Origin: CAIMZW01 sp037135095
GTDB taxonomy: Bacteria; Actinomycetota; Actinomycetes; Nanopelagicales; Nanopelagicaceae
DNA length: 14,832 nucleotides
NCBI GenBank assembly: GCA_037135095.1
Contig: JBAXKZ010000032.1
Span: 1 to 14,832 of the forward strand
Reading direction: 5' to 3'
Part shown: in pieces, positions 1 to 6,949 of the stretch
How the letters are laid out: each line of letters begins with the position of its first letter
Numbering within the stretch: position 1 is the first letter of the stretch
Program-made: the position numbers and the translations under genes
Notes under the pieces: generated by a model
The model's database searches: none
Told to the model about the DNA's origin: nothing
The model's input: the letters and a program-made list of their open reading frames with translations, nothing else

Positions 1-347
1 ACGTGCAAAACCGATAAGTTTGAAAGTTCGGCTGTGGCAGCGATAAGTAAATCCGGGATTGATGGGGCTCGGTGTTGACCTTTTGCAGCCAAGGATTCCA
101 TTACTTGAAATGCGCGGGATTCGATCGCTGGGGATAGACCTTCAACCGGCATCCGAGTTAGGGGTAGAGAGTTAAACGTCTTGAAAAAATCCTTGGCTGA
201 TTTTGTCGAGTATCCAATCTCCAGGCGAGTGATCGAAGAAAGAAAGACTTGACCCGCATTTATGCGCTCACTCCACAATTCCACGTCGGGAGATACGGCT
301 AGTCGTACCAAGGCTGACTTGTCGATGAGCCAACCTTTTATCGCCAA
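1..347 (-). CDS. vapC: VapC-type PIN-domain toxin, C-terminus cut off by the window edge
   Basis: About 115 codons are visible, starting at a TTG (345-347) that overlaps the last 10 nt of the antitoxin gene. The translation begins (M)AIKGWLIDKSALVRLA, carries RLEIGYS near residue 45 and IPDLLIAATAE near residue 100. These fit the acidic residues of the PIN nuclease fold: first Asp in LIDKSA, Glu in RLEIG, third Asp in IPDLLIA. The last Asp, normally in a following LHxDxDF motif, would lie just past the window start. PIN toxins of this kind are Mg-dependent ribonucleases, and many VapCs cut tRNA or rRNA; the target here cannot be inferred. No ATG or GTG in this frame is better placed, so translation probably depends on coupling to the antitoxin. 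Family is secure; exact start less so. Confidence 0.85.
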   Translation of the reverse strand, partial: MAIKGWLIDKSALVRLAVSPDVELWSERINAGQVFLSSITRLEIGYSTKSAKDFFKTFNSLPLTRMPVEGLSPAIESRAFQVMESLAAKGQHRAPSIPDLLIAATAELSNLSVLH

Positions 348-559
348 GCTGCCGCCATGACATCGGGATTATTTAAATCTTCCAGGAGGCTGGCAAGGGC
401 GGATAGGTGAATTTCAGTTACGGATTCTTGATGATGGGGGATGGCTTGAGCCAAGGCTCGGCGCACGAATTCCACCCGTGAAATACCTAGTTGGGCAGCC
501 GAGGCATCGAGGCCGGCCAAGATTTCTGGGGGTAGATCTCGAATAAGTAGATCAGCCAT
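338..559 (-). CDS. vapB: VapB/FitA-like ribbon-helix-helix antitoxin
   Basis: A 73-residue protein beginning MADLLIRDLPPEILAGLDA, followed by AAQLGISRVEFVRRAL. This is the ribbon-helix-helix pattern of FitA/VapB antitoxins: a short strand with IRDLPPEI, then two helices with the G-IS--EFVRRAL signature. The C-terminal part (about residues 45-73) is the region that wraps the PIN toxin in this family. The ATG follows a strong GGAGG (minus strand, 564-568) at about 4 nt spacing. The gene overlaps the toxin start by 10 nt, the usual antitoxin-first arrangement. A perfect 9-bp inverted repeat immediately upstream is the obvious autoregulatory operator. Confidence 0.88.
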   Translation of the reverse strand: MADLLIRDLPPEILAGLDASAAQLGISRVEFVRRALAQAIPHHQESVTEIHLSALASLLEDLNNPDVMAAAWR

Positions 560-568
560 ATATCCTCC

Positions 569-594
569 AAAGTGATAGCAGATGATATCACTTT
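569..594 (-). promoter_or_regulatory. Inverted-repeat operator of the vapBC module
   Basis: Perfect 9-bp arms AAAGTGATA (569-577) and TATCACTTT (586-594) are separated by 8 nt. The repeat abuts the antitoxin Shine-Dalgarno sequence (564-568). Dyads at this position are the normal binding site of VapB or VapBC complexes. A weak -10-like TATCAT (minus strand, 582-587) lies inside the repeat, so binding would block transcription. No convincing -35 was seen. Repressor identity is inferred from position. Confidence 0.7.
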
Positions 595-606
595 CGGAAG
601 TAGGTG

Positions 607-680
607 CGCGCCTGGCAGGAATCGAACCTGCGACAACCCGCTTAGAAGGCGGGTGCTCTATCCGACTGAGCTACAGGCGC
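607..680 (-). tRNA. tRNA-Arg, anticodon UCU
   Basis: On the minus strand the 74-nt sequence folds as a complete cloverleaf: acceptor GCGCCTG/CAGGCGC, D stem GCTC/GAGC, anticodon stem CCCGC/GCGGG with loop CTTCTAA, 5-nt variable loop, T stem GCAGG/CCTGC with loop TTCGATT, and discriminator G. The loop places anticodon TCT at + strand 644-646, reading AGA. No CCA is encoded (GCAC follows position 73), so CCA is added after transcription. The vapBC operator begins only 12 nt downstream of the 3' end on the same strand. The acceptor, anticodon and T stems are all fully paired. Confidence 0.97.
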
Positions 681-812
681 ATTGCCCAACCGAGATTAGT
701 CGGGCGGTGAAGTCTACCGAAGGTAAACTGATGGATTCACTTACCTAAATATCGATCTATTCAGGGTCGCCGCTTTCGCTTATGGTTCTGGTCTAGGAAT
801 TGGAGAGTTCTT

Positions 813-2189
813 ATGACCAGTAATGGCGATGCATTTAGCGCACCCCTTGCCGCCGCCGCAAAATATGCTCAAATTTGGCTCGATGAGATTCCCAACCGGG
901 GCATAAATCCAAAGATTGATGTTGATCAAGTCCGAGCGGCATTCGGAGATGTCCTACCAAAAGTAGGGGTTGATGCCACCGAGGTCATTGAACGGCTTGG
1001 AACCCTGGGAGAACCAGGTTTGATGGGAATGGGTTCGGGTCGTTTCTTCGGCTGGGTGATCGGCGGAACAATGCCCGCGCCGTTGGCGGCAGATTGGTTG
1101 ATAAGTACTTGGGATCAGAATTCTGGAGCGCCCCTGCTTACGCCAACCGTTGTAACGCTTGAAGAAATAGCGGGCGAATGGTTGTTGGAAATATTAGGGC
1201 TACCCAAAACGGCGGTCGTTGGATTTCCCACTGGTGCGCAGATGGCAAATTTTGGTGGCTTGATAGCAGGTCGCGGTGAAGTATTGGCAAGAGTTGGTTG
1301 GGATGTAAATGTCCAGGGATTATTTGGCGCTCCGCGAATTCGAGTGTTAGTAAATGAAGAGCGACACGTAACTATTGACACTTCACTTCGATATCTAGGA
1401 CTGGGTGAACCAGAAGCGATTGCGGCTGATGACCAAGGGCGGATTCAGATTTCGGCGTTAAAGAAGGCCCTTGAAAGTGGAAGTGGTCCAACGATTCTCG
1501 CGCTTCAGGCCGGAAATATTCATTCTGGTTCTTTCGAGCCATTCCGAGAGGCAATTGAATTGGCGCATCTTCATGGCGCTTGGGTCCACGTAGATGGTGC
1601 CTTTGGCCTTTGGGCGTTGGCTTCACCGACGCTACGGCCTTTGCTGGATGGCATCGAGCTTGCAGATTCTTGGGCGACGGATGCGCACAAGACATTGAAT
1701 GTCCCATACGACTGTGGCGTTAGCATTGTAAATAACGCAGGTGCGCTCCGGCGAGCATTTGGTGTGGAAGCTAGCTATCTGCCCAGTGAGCGCGATGCGA
1801 AATTGTGGCCCAGCGAAAAAGTGGCTGAACTTTCTCGCCGAGGTCGCGGAGTTACCGTATGGGCAGCGCTCTTGGCGCTGGGCAGGGATGGCGTCATTGA
1901 GTTAGTTGATGGCTTGGTTAACAATGCTAAATTCTTGGCGATTGAATTAGCCAAGATTCCTGGCTGTCGCGTTTTGAATGATGTTGTCTTCACGCAAGTC
2001 TCCTTTGCATTTGAAAACGATGAACGAACCGAAAAAGTCGGAGCGGCATTGATTGCCGATCACTCGATTTGGATTTCTGGCTCCCATTGGGCGGACCAAA
2101 AAATCTTGCGCATCTCGGTCAGTAACTGGAGTACCAATGCCGAGGATTGCGCCGCCACGATTTCGGCGGTGCGAAGAGCTGCTGGATAG
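813..2189 (+). CDS. PLP-dependent group II decarboxylase family protein
   Basis: A 458-residue fold-type I PLP enzyme of the aromatic-L-amino-acid/glutamate decarboxylase family (Pfam Pyridoxal_deC). Visible landmarks are PTGAQMANF (about 140-148, phosphate-binding region), H185 in NEERHVTID (the His that stacks on the cofactor), D261 in HVDGAFG (Asp contacting the pyridine nitrogen) and K293 in DAHKTLNVPYDCG (Schiff-base lysine). Length is typical. The ATG is preceded by GGAGAG at 7-8 nt. The substrate cannot be assigned; relatives act on aromatic amino acids, glutamate, aspartate or diaminobutyrate. It stands alone between the tRNA and ettA and shows no tie to the downstream sugar locus. 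Confidence 0.9.
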   Translation: MTSNGDAFSAPLAAAAKYAQIWLDEIPNRGINPKIDVDQVRAAFGDVLPKVGVDATEVIERLGTLGEPGLMGMGSGRFFGWVIGGTMPAPLAADWLISTWDQNSGAPLLTPTVVTLEEIAGEWLLEILGLPKTAVVGFPTGAQMANFGGLIAGRGEVLARVGWDVNVQGLFGAPRIRVLVNEERHVTIDTSLRYLGLGEPEAIAADDQGRIQISALKKALESGSGPTILALQAGNIHSGSFEPFREAIELAHLHGAWVHVDGAFGLWALASPTLRPLLDGIELADSWATDAHKTLNVPYDCGVSIVNNAGALRRAFGVEASYLPSERDAKLWPSEKVAELSRRGRGVTVWAALLALGRDGVIELVDGLVNNAKFLAIELAKIPGCRVLNDVVFTQVSFAFENDERTEKVGAALIADHSIWISGSHWADQKILRISVSNWSTNAEDCAATISAVRRAAG

Positions 2190-2263
2190 CCGCTGGATAA
2201 CGGAAAACGCCAGTTTTTTGGCCAATTTAAGTCTTATCTGCCCAACCGATAAGGTTTGCCACT

Positions 2264-3931
2264 ATGGCTGAGTTCATTTATACGATGAAAAAGGCGCGAA
2301 AAGCGCATGGCGACAAGGTCATTCTCGATGACGTGACTCTGGCCTTCTTTCCAGGCGCCAAGATTGGCGTTGTCGGTCCTAACGGTGCTGGTAAGTCCAC
2401 TGTTCTGGCGATCATGGCCGGGCTTCAACAGCCATCAAATGGCGAAGCCTTTTTAAGCCCTGGTTACACCGTAGGCATCTTGATGCAAGAGCCGGTACTT
2501 GATGAGACGAAGACCGTTTTGGAGAATGTCCAGGATGGCGTTTCCGAAACTATCGCCATTCTAAATCGCTTTAATGAAGTTTCAGATTTAATGGGTCAAC
2601 CCGATGCCGACTATGACAAATTGCTGGCCGAGATGGGAACTTTGCAGGAACAACTCGATCACCGAAATGCGTGGGAGCTGGATTCACAGCTAGAGCAAGC
2701 TATGGATGCGTTGCGATGTCCACCACCGGATGCTGATGTTTCAGTCTTGTCGGGTGGAGAGCGTCGCCGTGTCGCACTTTGTAAGTTGTTGCTTCAAGCA
2801 CCTGATCTTTTGCTGCTTGATGAACCTACTAACCACTTGGATGCCGAATCAGTGCTGTGGTTAGAGCAACACCTTTCGAAATACCCTGGCACCGTGGTTG
2901 CGATTACTCACGATCGGTACTTCTTGGACAACGTTGCACAATGGATCTTGGAGCTCGACCGCGGTCGCGCCTATCCATACGAAGGTAACTACTCAACATA
3001 TTTGGAAACCAAATCAACCCGTTTGAAGATCGAAGGCCAGAAGGATGCCAAACGCGCAAAGCGTTTGACGGAAGAACTGGAATGGGTTCGTATGAATGCC
3101 AAGGGACGTCAAGCCAAGTCAAAGGCGCGTCTAGCGCGCTACGAAGAGATGGCAGCCGAAGCTGACAAGACTCGGAAGTTGGATTTTGAAGAAATTCAAA
3201 TTCCAATGGGACCACGTCTTGGAAATATTGTTGTTGAAGTTGATCATTTAAAGAAGGGCTTCGGCGAGCGATTGCTTATTGATGACCTTTCATTTACTTT
3301 GCCACGTAACGGCATTGTTGGAGTTATCGGACCGAACGGTGCCGGTAAGACCACGCTCTTTAAAACCATTCTTGGAATGGAAGCTCCCGACAGTGGCACC
3401 GTGAGAATTGGTGAAACCGTAAAGATTTCTTATGTCGATCAGTCACGTGGTGGAATTGATCCCAAGAAGTCGCTTTGGGAAGTTGTATCCGACGGCTTGG
3501 ATTTCATGAAGGTTGGAAACGTAGAAATGCCCTCCCGTGCTTACGTTTCCGCCTTTGGATTTAAAGGTCCAGACCAACAAAAGCCGGCCGGAGTGCTTTC
3601 CGGCGGTGAGCGAAACCGGTTGAACTTGGCGCTGACTTTGAAGATGGGCGGCAACCTGTTGCTGCTTGATGAGCCAACTAACGATCTGGATGTTGAAACT
3701 CTTGGTTCGCTAGAAAATGCGCTGCTGGAATTTCCTGGCTGCGCGGTGGTTATCTCGCACGATCGCTGGTTCTTGGACCGCATCGCGACGCATATCTTGG
3801 CTTACGAAGGTGACTCACAATGGTTCTGGTTCGAAGGAAACTTCGAGTCTTACGAGAAGAACAAAGTGGAGCGCCTGGGAGCAGAAGCTGCTCGTCCGCA
3901 CCGTGTCACCTACCGAAAGTTAACTCGATAA
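2264..3931 (+). CDS. ettA: Energy-dependent translational throttle protein EttA (ABC-F)
   Basis: A 555-residue soluble protein with two ABC domains and no membrane segments. Domain 1 has Walker A GPNGAGKST (38-46), signature LSGGERRR (about 162-169) and Walker B LLLLDEPTNHLD (182-193). Domain 2 has GPNGAGKTT (356-364), LSGGERNR (about 445-452) and LLLLDEPTNDLD (465-476). The charged linker around residues 245-300 (KRLTEELEWVRMNAKGRQAK) is the P-site tRNA interaction motif of ABC-F factors, and the short helical arm lies in domain 1 around residues 95-140. EttA binds the ribosomal E site and gates entry into elongation according to ATP/ADP status. The start has AAGG at 9 nt spacing. The stop overlaps the next start by one base. 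Confidence 0.95.
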   Translation: MAEFIYTMKKARKAHGDKVILDDVTLAFFPGAKIGVVGPNGAGKSTVLAIMAGLQQPSNGEAFLSPGYTVGILMQEPVLDETKTVLENVQDGVSETIAILNRFNEVSDLMGQPDADYDKLLAEMGTLQEQLDHRNAWELDSQLEQAMDALRCPPPDADVSVLSGGERRRVALCKLLLQAPDLLLLDEPTNHLDAESVLWLEQHLSKYPGTVVAITHDRYFLDNVAQWILELDRGRAYPYEGNYSTYLETKSTRLKIEGQKDAKRAKRLTEELEWVRMNAKGRQAKSKARLARYEEMAAEADKTRKLDFEEIQIPMGPRLGNIVVEVDHLKKGFGERLLIDDLSFTLPRNGIVGVIGPNGAGKTTLFKTILGMEAPDSGTVRIGETVKISYVDQSRGGIDPKKSLWEVVSDGLDFMKVGNVEMPSRAYVSAFGFKGPDQQKPAGVLSGGERNRLNLALTLKMGGNLLLLDEPTNDLDVETLGSLENALLEFPGCAVVISHDRWFLDRIATHILAYEGDSQWFWFEGNFESYEKNKVERLGAEAARPHRVTYRKLTR

Positions 3932-4341
3932 TGCGATTCCAAGGAAAGGCCCACGTTCGTTGGGATGACCTAGATGCCTTCGGCCATGTCAACAATGCTA
4001 CTTACCTGACATACGCACAGGAAGCTCGTTCTGATTTCTTGTGGTTCGATCGGGTTCGCAACGGGTTTGAACCAATGCTGAATGACATGGTGGTTGGTCG
4101 AACTGAATGTGATTACTTGCTTCCAATCATGCAGGGTAGTTTCGATCTTCGCGTGGATATGTGGATTGTCAATATCGGTAACTCTTCATTCACCATGGAA
4201 TATGAACTGATAAGTAAAGCCGGGTTACACGCCCGAGTTAAGACGGTTCAAGTTGCAATCAGCATGGAAACCAAGAAATCTCGGCCGCTGTCACCTGCAG
4301 AGCGCGAATTCTTAACCCAATATTTGGAAGCAGCTATTTAA
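3931..4341 (+). CDS. 4HBT-superfamily (hotdog) acyl-CoA thioesterase
   Basis: A 136-residue protein beginning MRFQGKAHVRWDDLDAFGHV. The segment RWDDLDAFGHVNNATYLTYAQEAR is the YbgC/FadM-type hotdog active-site signature. D15 lies in the DxD position equivalent to the catalytic Asp of 4-hydroxybenzoyl-CoA thioesterase, and H19-x-N-N follows. Length matches the single-hotdog family. The ATG overlaps the ettA stop (TAATG), implying translational coupling. The frame stays open 37 codons further upstream, but that extension lies inside ettA and lacks family sequence, so the overlapping ATG was chosen. Actinobacteria often carry such a thioesterase next to ettA. The acyl-CoA substrate is unknown. 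Confidence 0.85.
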   Translation: MRFQGKAHVRWDDLDAFGHVNNATYLTYAQEARSDFLWFDRVRNGFEPMLNDMVVGRTECDYLLPIMQGSFDLRVDMWIVNIGNSSFTMEYELISKAGLHARVKTVQVAISMETKKSRPLSPAEREFLTQYLEAAI

Positions 4342-4359
4342 CGAACTAGTTACTAACTG

Positions 4360-4677
4360 TCAATCAGCTAAGTGCCAAATCTCTTTGAGCTCCATTAGGT
4401 TTCCTTGACTGTCTGCCAAATTCACAATGATGTCTTCAAACCACTTCGCCCATTTAGCGTTCACTTCATAGTTCGCTAACTTTGCGAAGGCAGTGGCTTT
4501 GTCAGGGACTGCCTCCAGATAGCCGATAGTAGTCAGACCACGGCGAAAAATGCTGTAATTAGTAAACCCACAAGCCTTTAGTGCATCAACGAGTTCAGGC
4601 CATATTTCTGCGTGGCGCTTTTCATACTCTGCAACTTTTCCATCATAAATATCAAAGGTAAAGCAAACTCGCTCCAT
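4360..4677 (-). CDS. rhaM: L-rhamnose mutarotase family protein
   Basis: A 105-residue protein of the RhaM/RhaU family. MERVCFTFDI is followed by the active-site stretch YEKRHAEIWPEL with Y18 and H22, the positions used by E. coli RhaM, then NYSIF near 40-44 and a tryptophan-rich WAKWFEDI at 76-83. The family interconverts alpha and beta anomers of L-rhamnose (EC 5.1.3.32), and some members act on related 6-deoxysugars. AAAGG sits 9 nt before the ATG. The gene faces away from the dehydrogenase and shares a 113-bp intergenic region with it. No rhamnose isomerase, kinase or aldolase is visible, so the true substrate may be another deoxysugar. Confidence 0.88.
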   Translation of the reverse strand: MERVCFTFDIYDGKVAEYEKRHAEIWPELVDALKACGFTNYSIFRRGLTTIGYLEAVPDKATAFAKLANYEVNAKWAKWFEDIIVNLADSQGNLMELKEIWHLAD

Positions 4678-4729
4678 TGGAAGATACCTTTCTGCTTGGT
4701 TCGCACAGCCACGGCTCGCGAAATCGCTA

Positions 4730-4757
4730 TTGACCTTTTCTTAGAATATTGGATACT
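4730..4757 (+). promoter_or_regulatory. Predicted promoter of the Gfo/Idh/MocA gene
   Basis: TTGACC (4730-4735) and GATACT (4752-4757) are separated by 16 nt, a reasonable sigma-70-type pair. Transcription would start near 4764, about 27 nt before the ATG at 4791. No GGAA-N4-TTCC dyad like those upstream of the dehydratase and transporter was seen here, so control of this promoter by the same LacI protein is not supported. Confidence 0.45.
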
Positions 4758-4771
4758 TGTCCGCAGTCCAA
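4743..4771 (-). promoter_or_regulatory. Possible promoter of the mutarotase gene, overlapping the opposing promoter
   Basis: On the minus strand TTGGAC (4766-4771) and TATTCT (4743-4748) are 17 nt apart. The -35 match is weak. The element overlaps the plus-strand promoter 4730-4757, so polymerase could probably use only one direction at a time. Confidence 0.3.
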
Positions 4772-4790
4772 GGGAAAGCAGAAAATAATT

Positions 4791-5843
4791 ATGGCAAAAG
4801 TTCGTGTTGGAGTTATTGGTGCCGGAAGCTGGGCCATTGCATCCCATCTACCCAATTTAGCGAAGCATGACGATTTAGAGTTTGTCGGTATTTCGCGAAT
4901 TGGCGAAGAGATTCTTTACAAGATGAAAGACCGCTATGGATTTCAAGTTGCTTCGGAAGATTATCGTGATGTATTGAGCGCTGGTGTCGATATTTGCGTA
5001 ATTGGTAGCCCGACCGGCTTGCACCACGAACATGCAAAAGCAGCACTTGAATCTGGCGCGCACGTTATGTGTGAAAAGCCGGTTTCGATTGAGCCAGACG
5101 ATGCTTGGGATTTGGTTAGGACTGCCGAAGCAGTTGATAAAAAACTAATTATCGCCTTTGGTTGGAACTACCTTCCAATGATGCGTCAGGCTAAACAGTT
5201 AATGGACCAATACGGGATCGGTAATTTAGAACATTTAACCATTCATATGTCTTCAGCGACTAGAGAACTGCTATCTAATACCGGCGCTTATCCAGATGCA
5301 ACACCTGAATCGTTGCCAGATCAAAAGACTTGGACGGATCCACGATTCTCTGGCGGCGGATACGGACAAGCTCAGTTAACTCATGCTTTAGGAATGGGAC
5401 TCTGGCTAACGGGGGCTCGCACTGAATCTGGGTTTGCTCTGATGAGCGCACCAATGAACGCTCCAGTTGAAATGCATGACGCCATTAGCTACCGCTTCGA
5501 CAATGGTGCGATTGGATCGGTTTCGGGTGGTTCCGCACATGCGCCAGCGCATAAGGGTTATCATGCTTTGGAGCTCCGAGCCATTGGCGATGATGGACAA
5601 TTGTTGCTGGACTTGGAACGGGCCGCTGTTTGGCTTTATCACAAAGGCGAAAATATCAAACTCGAACTAGGCGACGACGACGGCTACTACAACTGCCAAG
5701 GTCCAATAGATGCGCTGGTTTCAGCCGGCAAGAATGAGCCTTTCGTTAACTATTCCCCAGGGGAACTAGGTGCGCGGTCAGTCGAAGCGCTTGATATTGC
5801 TTATCGAAGTGCTGCCAGTGGAAAGTTGGAACATCGTAAATAG
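4791..5843 (+). CDS. Gfo/Idh/MocA-family NAD(P)-dependent sugar dehydrogenase
   Basis: A 350-residue oxidoreductase. The N-terminal Rossmann fold opens with VRVGVIGAGSWA (GxGxxA about 10-15), and CEKPVS with E95-K96-P97 supplies the family's catalytic/nicotinamide-site lysine. The C-terminal alpha/beta domain contains FSGGGYGQAQLTHALG, with H198 at the active-site His position. The Asp usually four residues before that His is Ala194 here. Members oxidise or reduce sugars, inositols or their derivatives. The ATG at 4791 was preferred over an in-frame TTG at 4749 because the Rossmann motif begins directly after it; no strong Shine-Dalgarno was seen. Its 3' end overlaps the convergent MmgE/PrpD gene by 43 bp. 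Cytoplasmic; substrate unknown. Confidence 0.9.
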   Translation: MAKVRVGVIGAGSWAIASHLPNLAKHDDLEFVGISRIGEEILYKMKDRYGFQVASEDYRDVLSAGVDICVIGSPTGLHHEHAKAALESGAHVMCEKPVSIEPDDAWDLVRTAEAVDKKLIIAFGWNYLPMMRQAKQLMDQYGIGNLEHLTIHMSSATRELLSNTGAYPDATPESLPDQKTWTDPRFSGGGYGQAQLTHALGMGLWLTGARTESGFALMSAPMNAPVEMHDAISYRFDNGAIGSVSGGSAHAPAHKGYHALELRAIGDDGQLLLDLERAAVWLYHKGENIKLELGDDDGYYNCQGPIDALVSAGKNEPFVNYSPGELGARSVEALDIAYRSAASGKLEHRK

Positions 5844-6949
5844 TTTTCTTCTGTTGTAGTAAGTCCGGCATGGCTCCACTTGCTGGTGATCCAAGCCGGA
5901 TCCTCGGGAACTTTTTCGACGAGCTCTTCGTCTGCACCATTTGTCGTTTCAACTATCACCTTGGCTGTGCCAATCGACATGTTCTCGAAAATCAAATGGG
6001 TTATAGGTAAGAAATTTGACGCATCAGATAAGTCAAGGGGATCACCCGACTGCCAAAGCGCCGCAATCGCAAATTTTGGATCCCACCAAGTGCCACCCAG
6101 GGTTCCATCCAAAAGCCCTTGAGTGGAGATCGGCATGACAACGGTAATTCTCGATACATCAAGGCCATTTCGTTCTCGCAGTTTCCATGCCGCTAAAACT
6201 GCGGAATGAGTAAAGCCGTTTGTTGGAAGAAGCCTTAAATTTGCCGAACTCACGCCATCGAGAATTTCGAAGGATTTTGCTTCAACGGAAAACATTTCAA
6301 AGAGCCCTCTGGGTCCAGTCCAAATATCTTTTACATGTGGCGCGCCAATCGCAGCGGAATGGGCGCTTGTTATTCCAAGTGCTATAGCGGCCGCTCGATT
6401 CGATTGAGCGGCACCGTGCCGTTCAAAACCCGCTTGCGGGGATCCACCGATGTTGGCACCACAAATTCGTAACGCATTTAGATGCTGTGCCAAAGAAAGG
6501 CCCATGGCAACGCTAGCTGTCGTCGCAGCAGCAAAGGCTCCGCTGGTCGAAGTAACATGCCATTTCGCTCGATGAGATGCCCCGAATAGCTTTGCGATTG
6601 TCGCGCCTGTTCTATAGCCGTAGGCAGCGGCAGTTTCTACCTCTTCAAGAGTCAATTTCCTAAATATTCCGACAGAAATCGCTGTTGGCCAGATAACTGA
6701 TCCAGGATGAGTGATGACCTGCCAGTCGATGTCATCCATATCGGCAGCGCTGGAATAGAGACCGAGTCGGACGGCGCGTTCGGTCATTCCTGTTGTTAGA
6801 TCTTCGAGCACGCTGCCATATTTTCTTTCGCCAAGAATGGCTCCGGCAACAAAGTCGTTTAACAACGTTTCTAAGCGTGAAAAATCAATATTCTGAATGG
6901 GATTAACGAGAGAAGTGAGGACTTTCTCCGCTAGTTCTGCATCTGACAC
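5801..6949 (-). CDS. MmgE/PrpD-family protein, shorter than usual
   Basis: A 382-residue protein of the 2-methylcitrate dehydratase/cis-aconitate decarboxylase family. Recognisable stretches are LYSSAADMDDIDWQVITHPGSVIWP (residues 64-88, the family's DFDDTHxxxxxHPG region; shown for location), SHRAKWHVTSTSGAFAAATT (125-144) and LRLLPTNGFTHSAV (238-251), which stands where relatives have a K-x-Y-P-x-C-xx-(T)H motif. Known members are about 450-500 residues; this one has a reduced N-terminal helical part and a short C-terminal region, but the open frame is intact. The GTG start overlaps the lacI stop (TAGTG), so the two are translationally coupled. Family members dehydrate, isomerise or decarboxylate tricarboxylic acids; its role beside sugar genes is unexplained. 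Confidence 0.82.
   Translation of the reverse strand: MSDAELAEKVLTSLVNPIQNIDFSRLETLLNDFVAGAILGERKYGSVLEDLTTGMTERAVRLGLYSSAADMDDIDWQVITHPGSVIWPTAISVGIFRKLTLEEVETAAAYGYRTGATIAKLFGASHRAKWHVTSTSGAFAAATTASVAMGLSLAQHLNALRICGANIGGSPQAGFERHGAAQSNRAAAIALGITSAHSAAIGAPHVKDIWTGPRGLFEMFSVEAKSFEILDGVSSANLRLLPTNGFTHSAVLAAWKLRERNGLDVSRITVVMPISTQGLLDGTLGGTWWDPKFAIAALWQSGDPLDLSDASNFLPITHLIFENMSIGTAKVIVETTNGADEELVEKVPEDPAWITSKWSHAGLTTTEENYLRCSNFPLAALR

Noticed and set aside
2181..2199. Tandem GCTGGATA copies at the end of the decarboxylase gene.
   Set aside because: An 8-bp near-tandem duplication around a stop codon, with no regulatory or mobile context.
3820..3930. Upstream extension of the thioesterase frame into ettA (37 extra codons).
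   Set aside because: The extra residues do not resemble the family, and the overlapping ATG at 3931 gives the standard N-terminus.
42..4224. GATAAGTAAATCCGGG (42-57) resembles GATAAGTAAAGCCGGG (4209-4224), 15 of 16 bases, considered as an attachment-type repeat.
   Set aside because: Both copies lie inside unrelated coding sequences (antisense to vapC; sense in the thioesterase), and nothing between them looks mobile.
4749..4790. TTG start adding 14 residues to the Gfo/Idh/MocA protein.
   Set aside because: The added residues precede the Rossmann strand and look unrelated, and the predicted -10 (4752-4757) overlaps this region, so it would not be in the transcript.
5801..6949. Possibility that the MmgE/PrpD gene is a truncated pseudogene.
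   Set aside because: The frame is open throughout, core family motifs are present, and start and stop are well placed; a short variant is more likely than decay.
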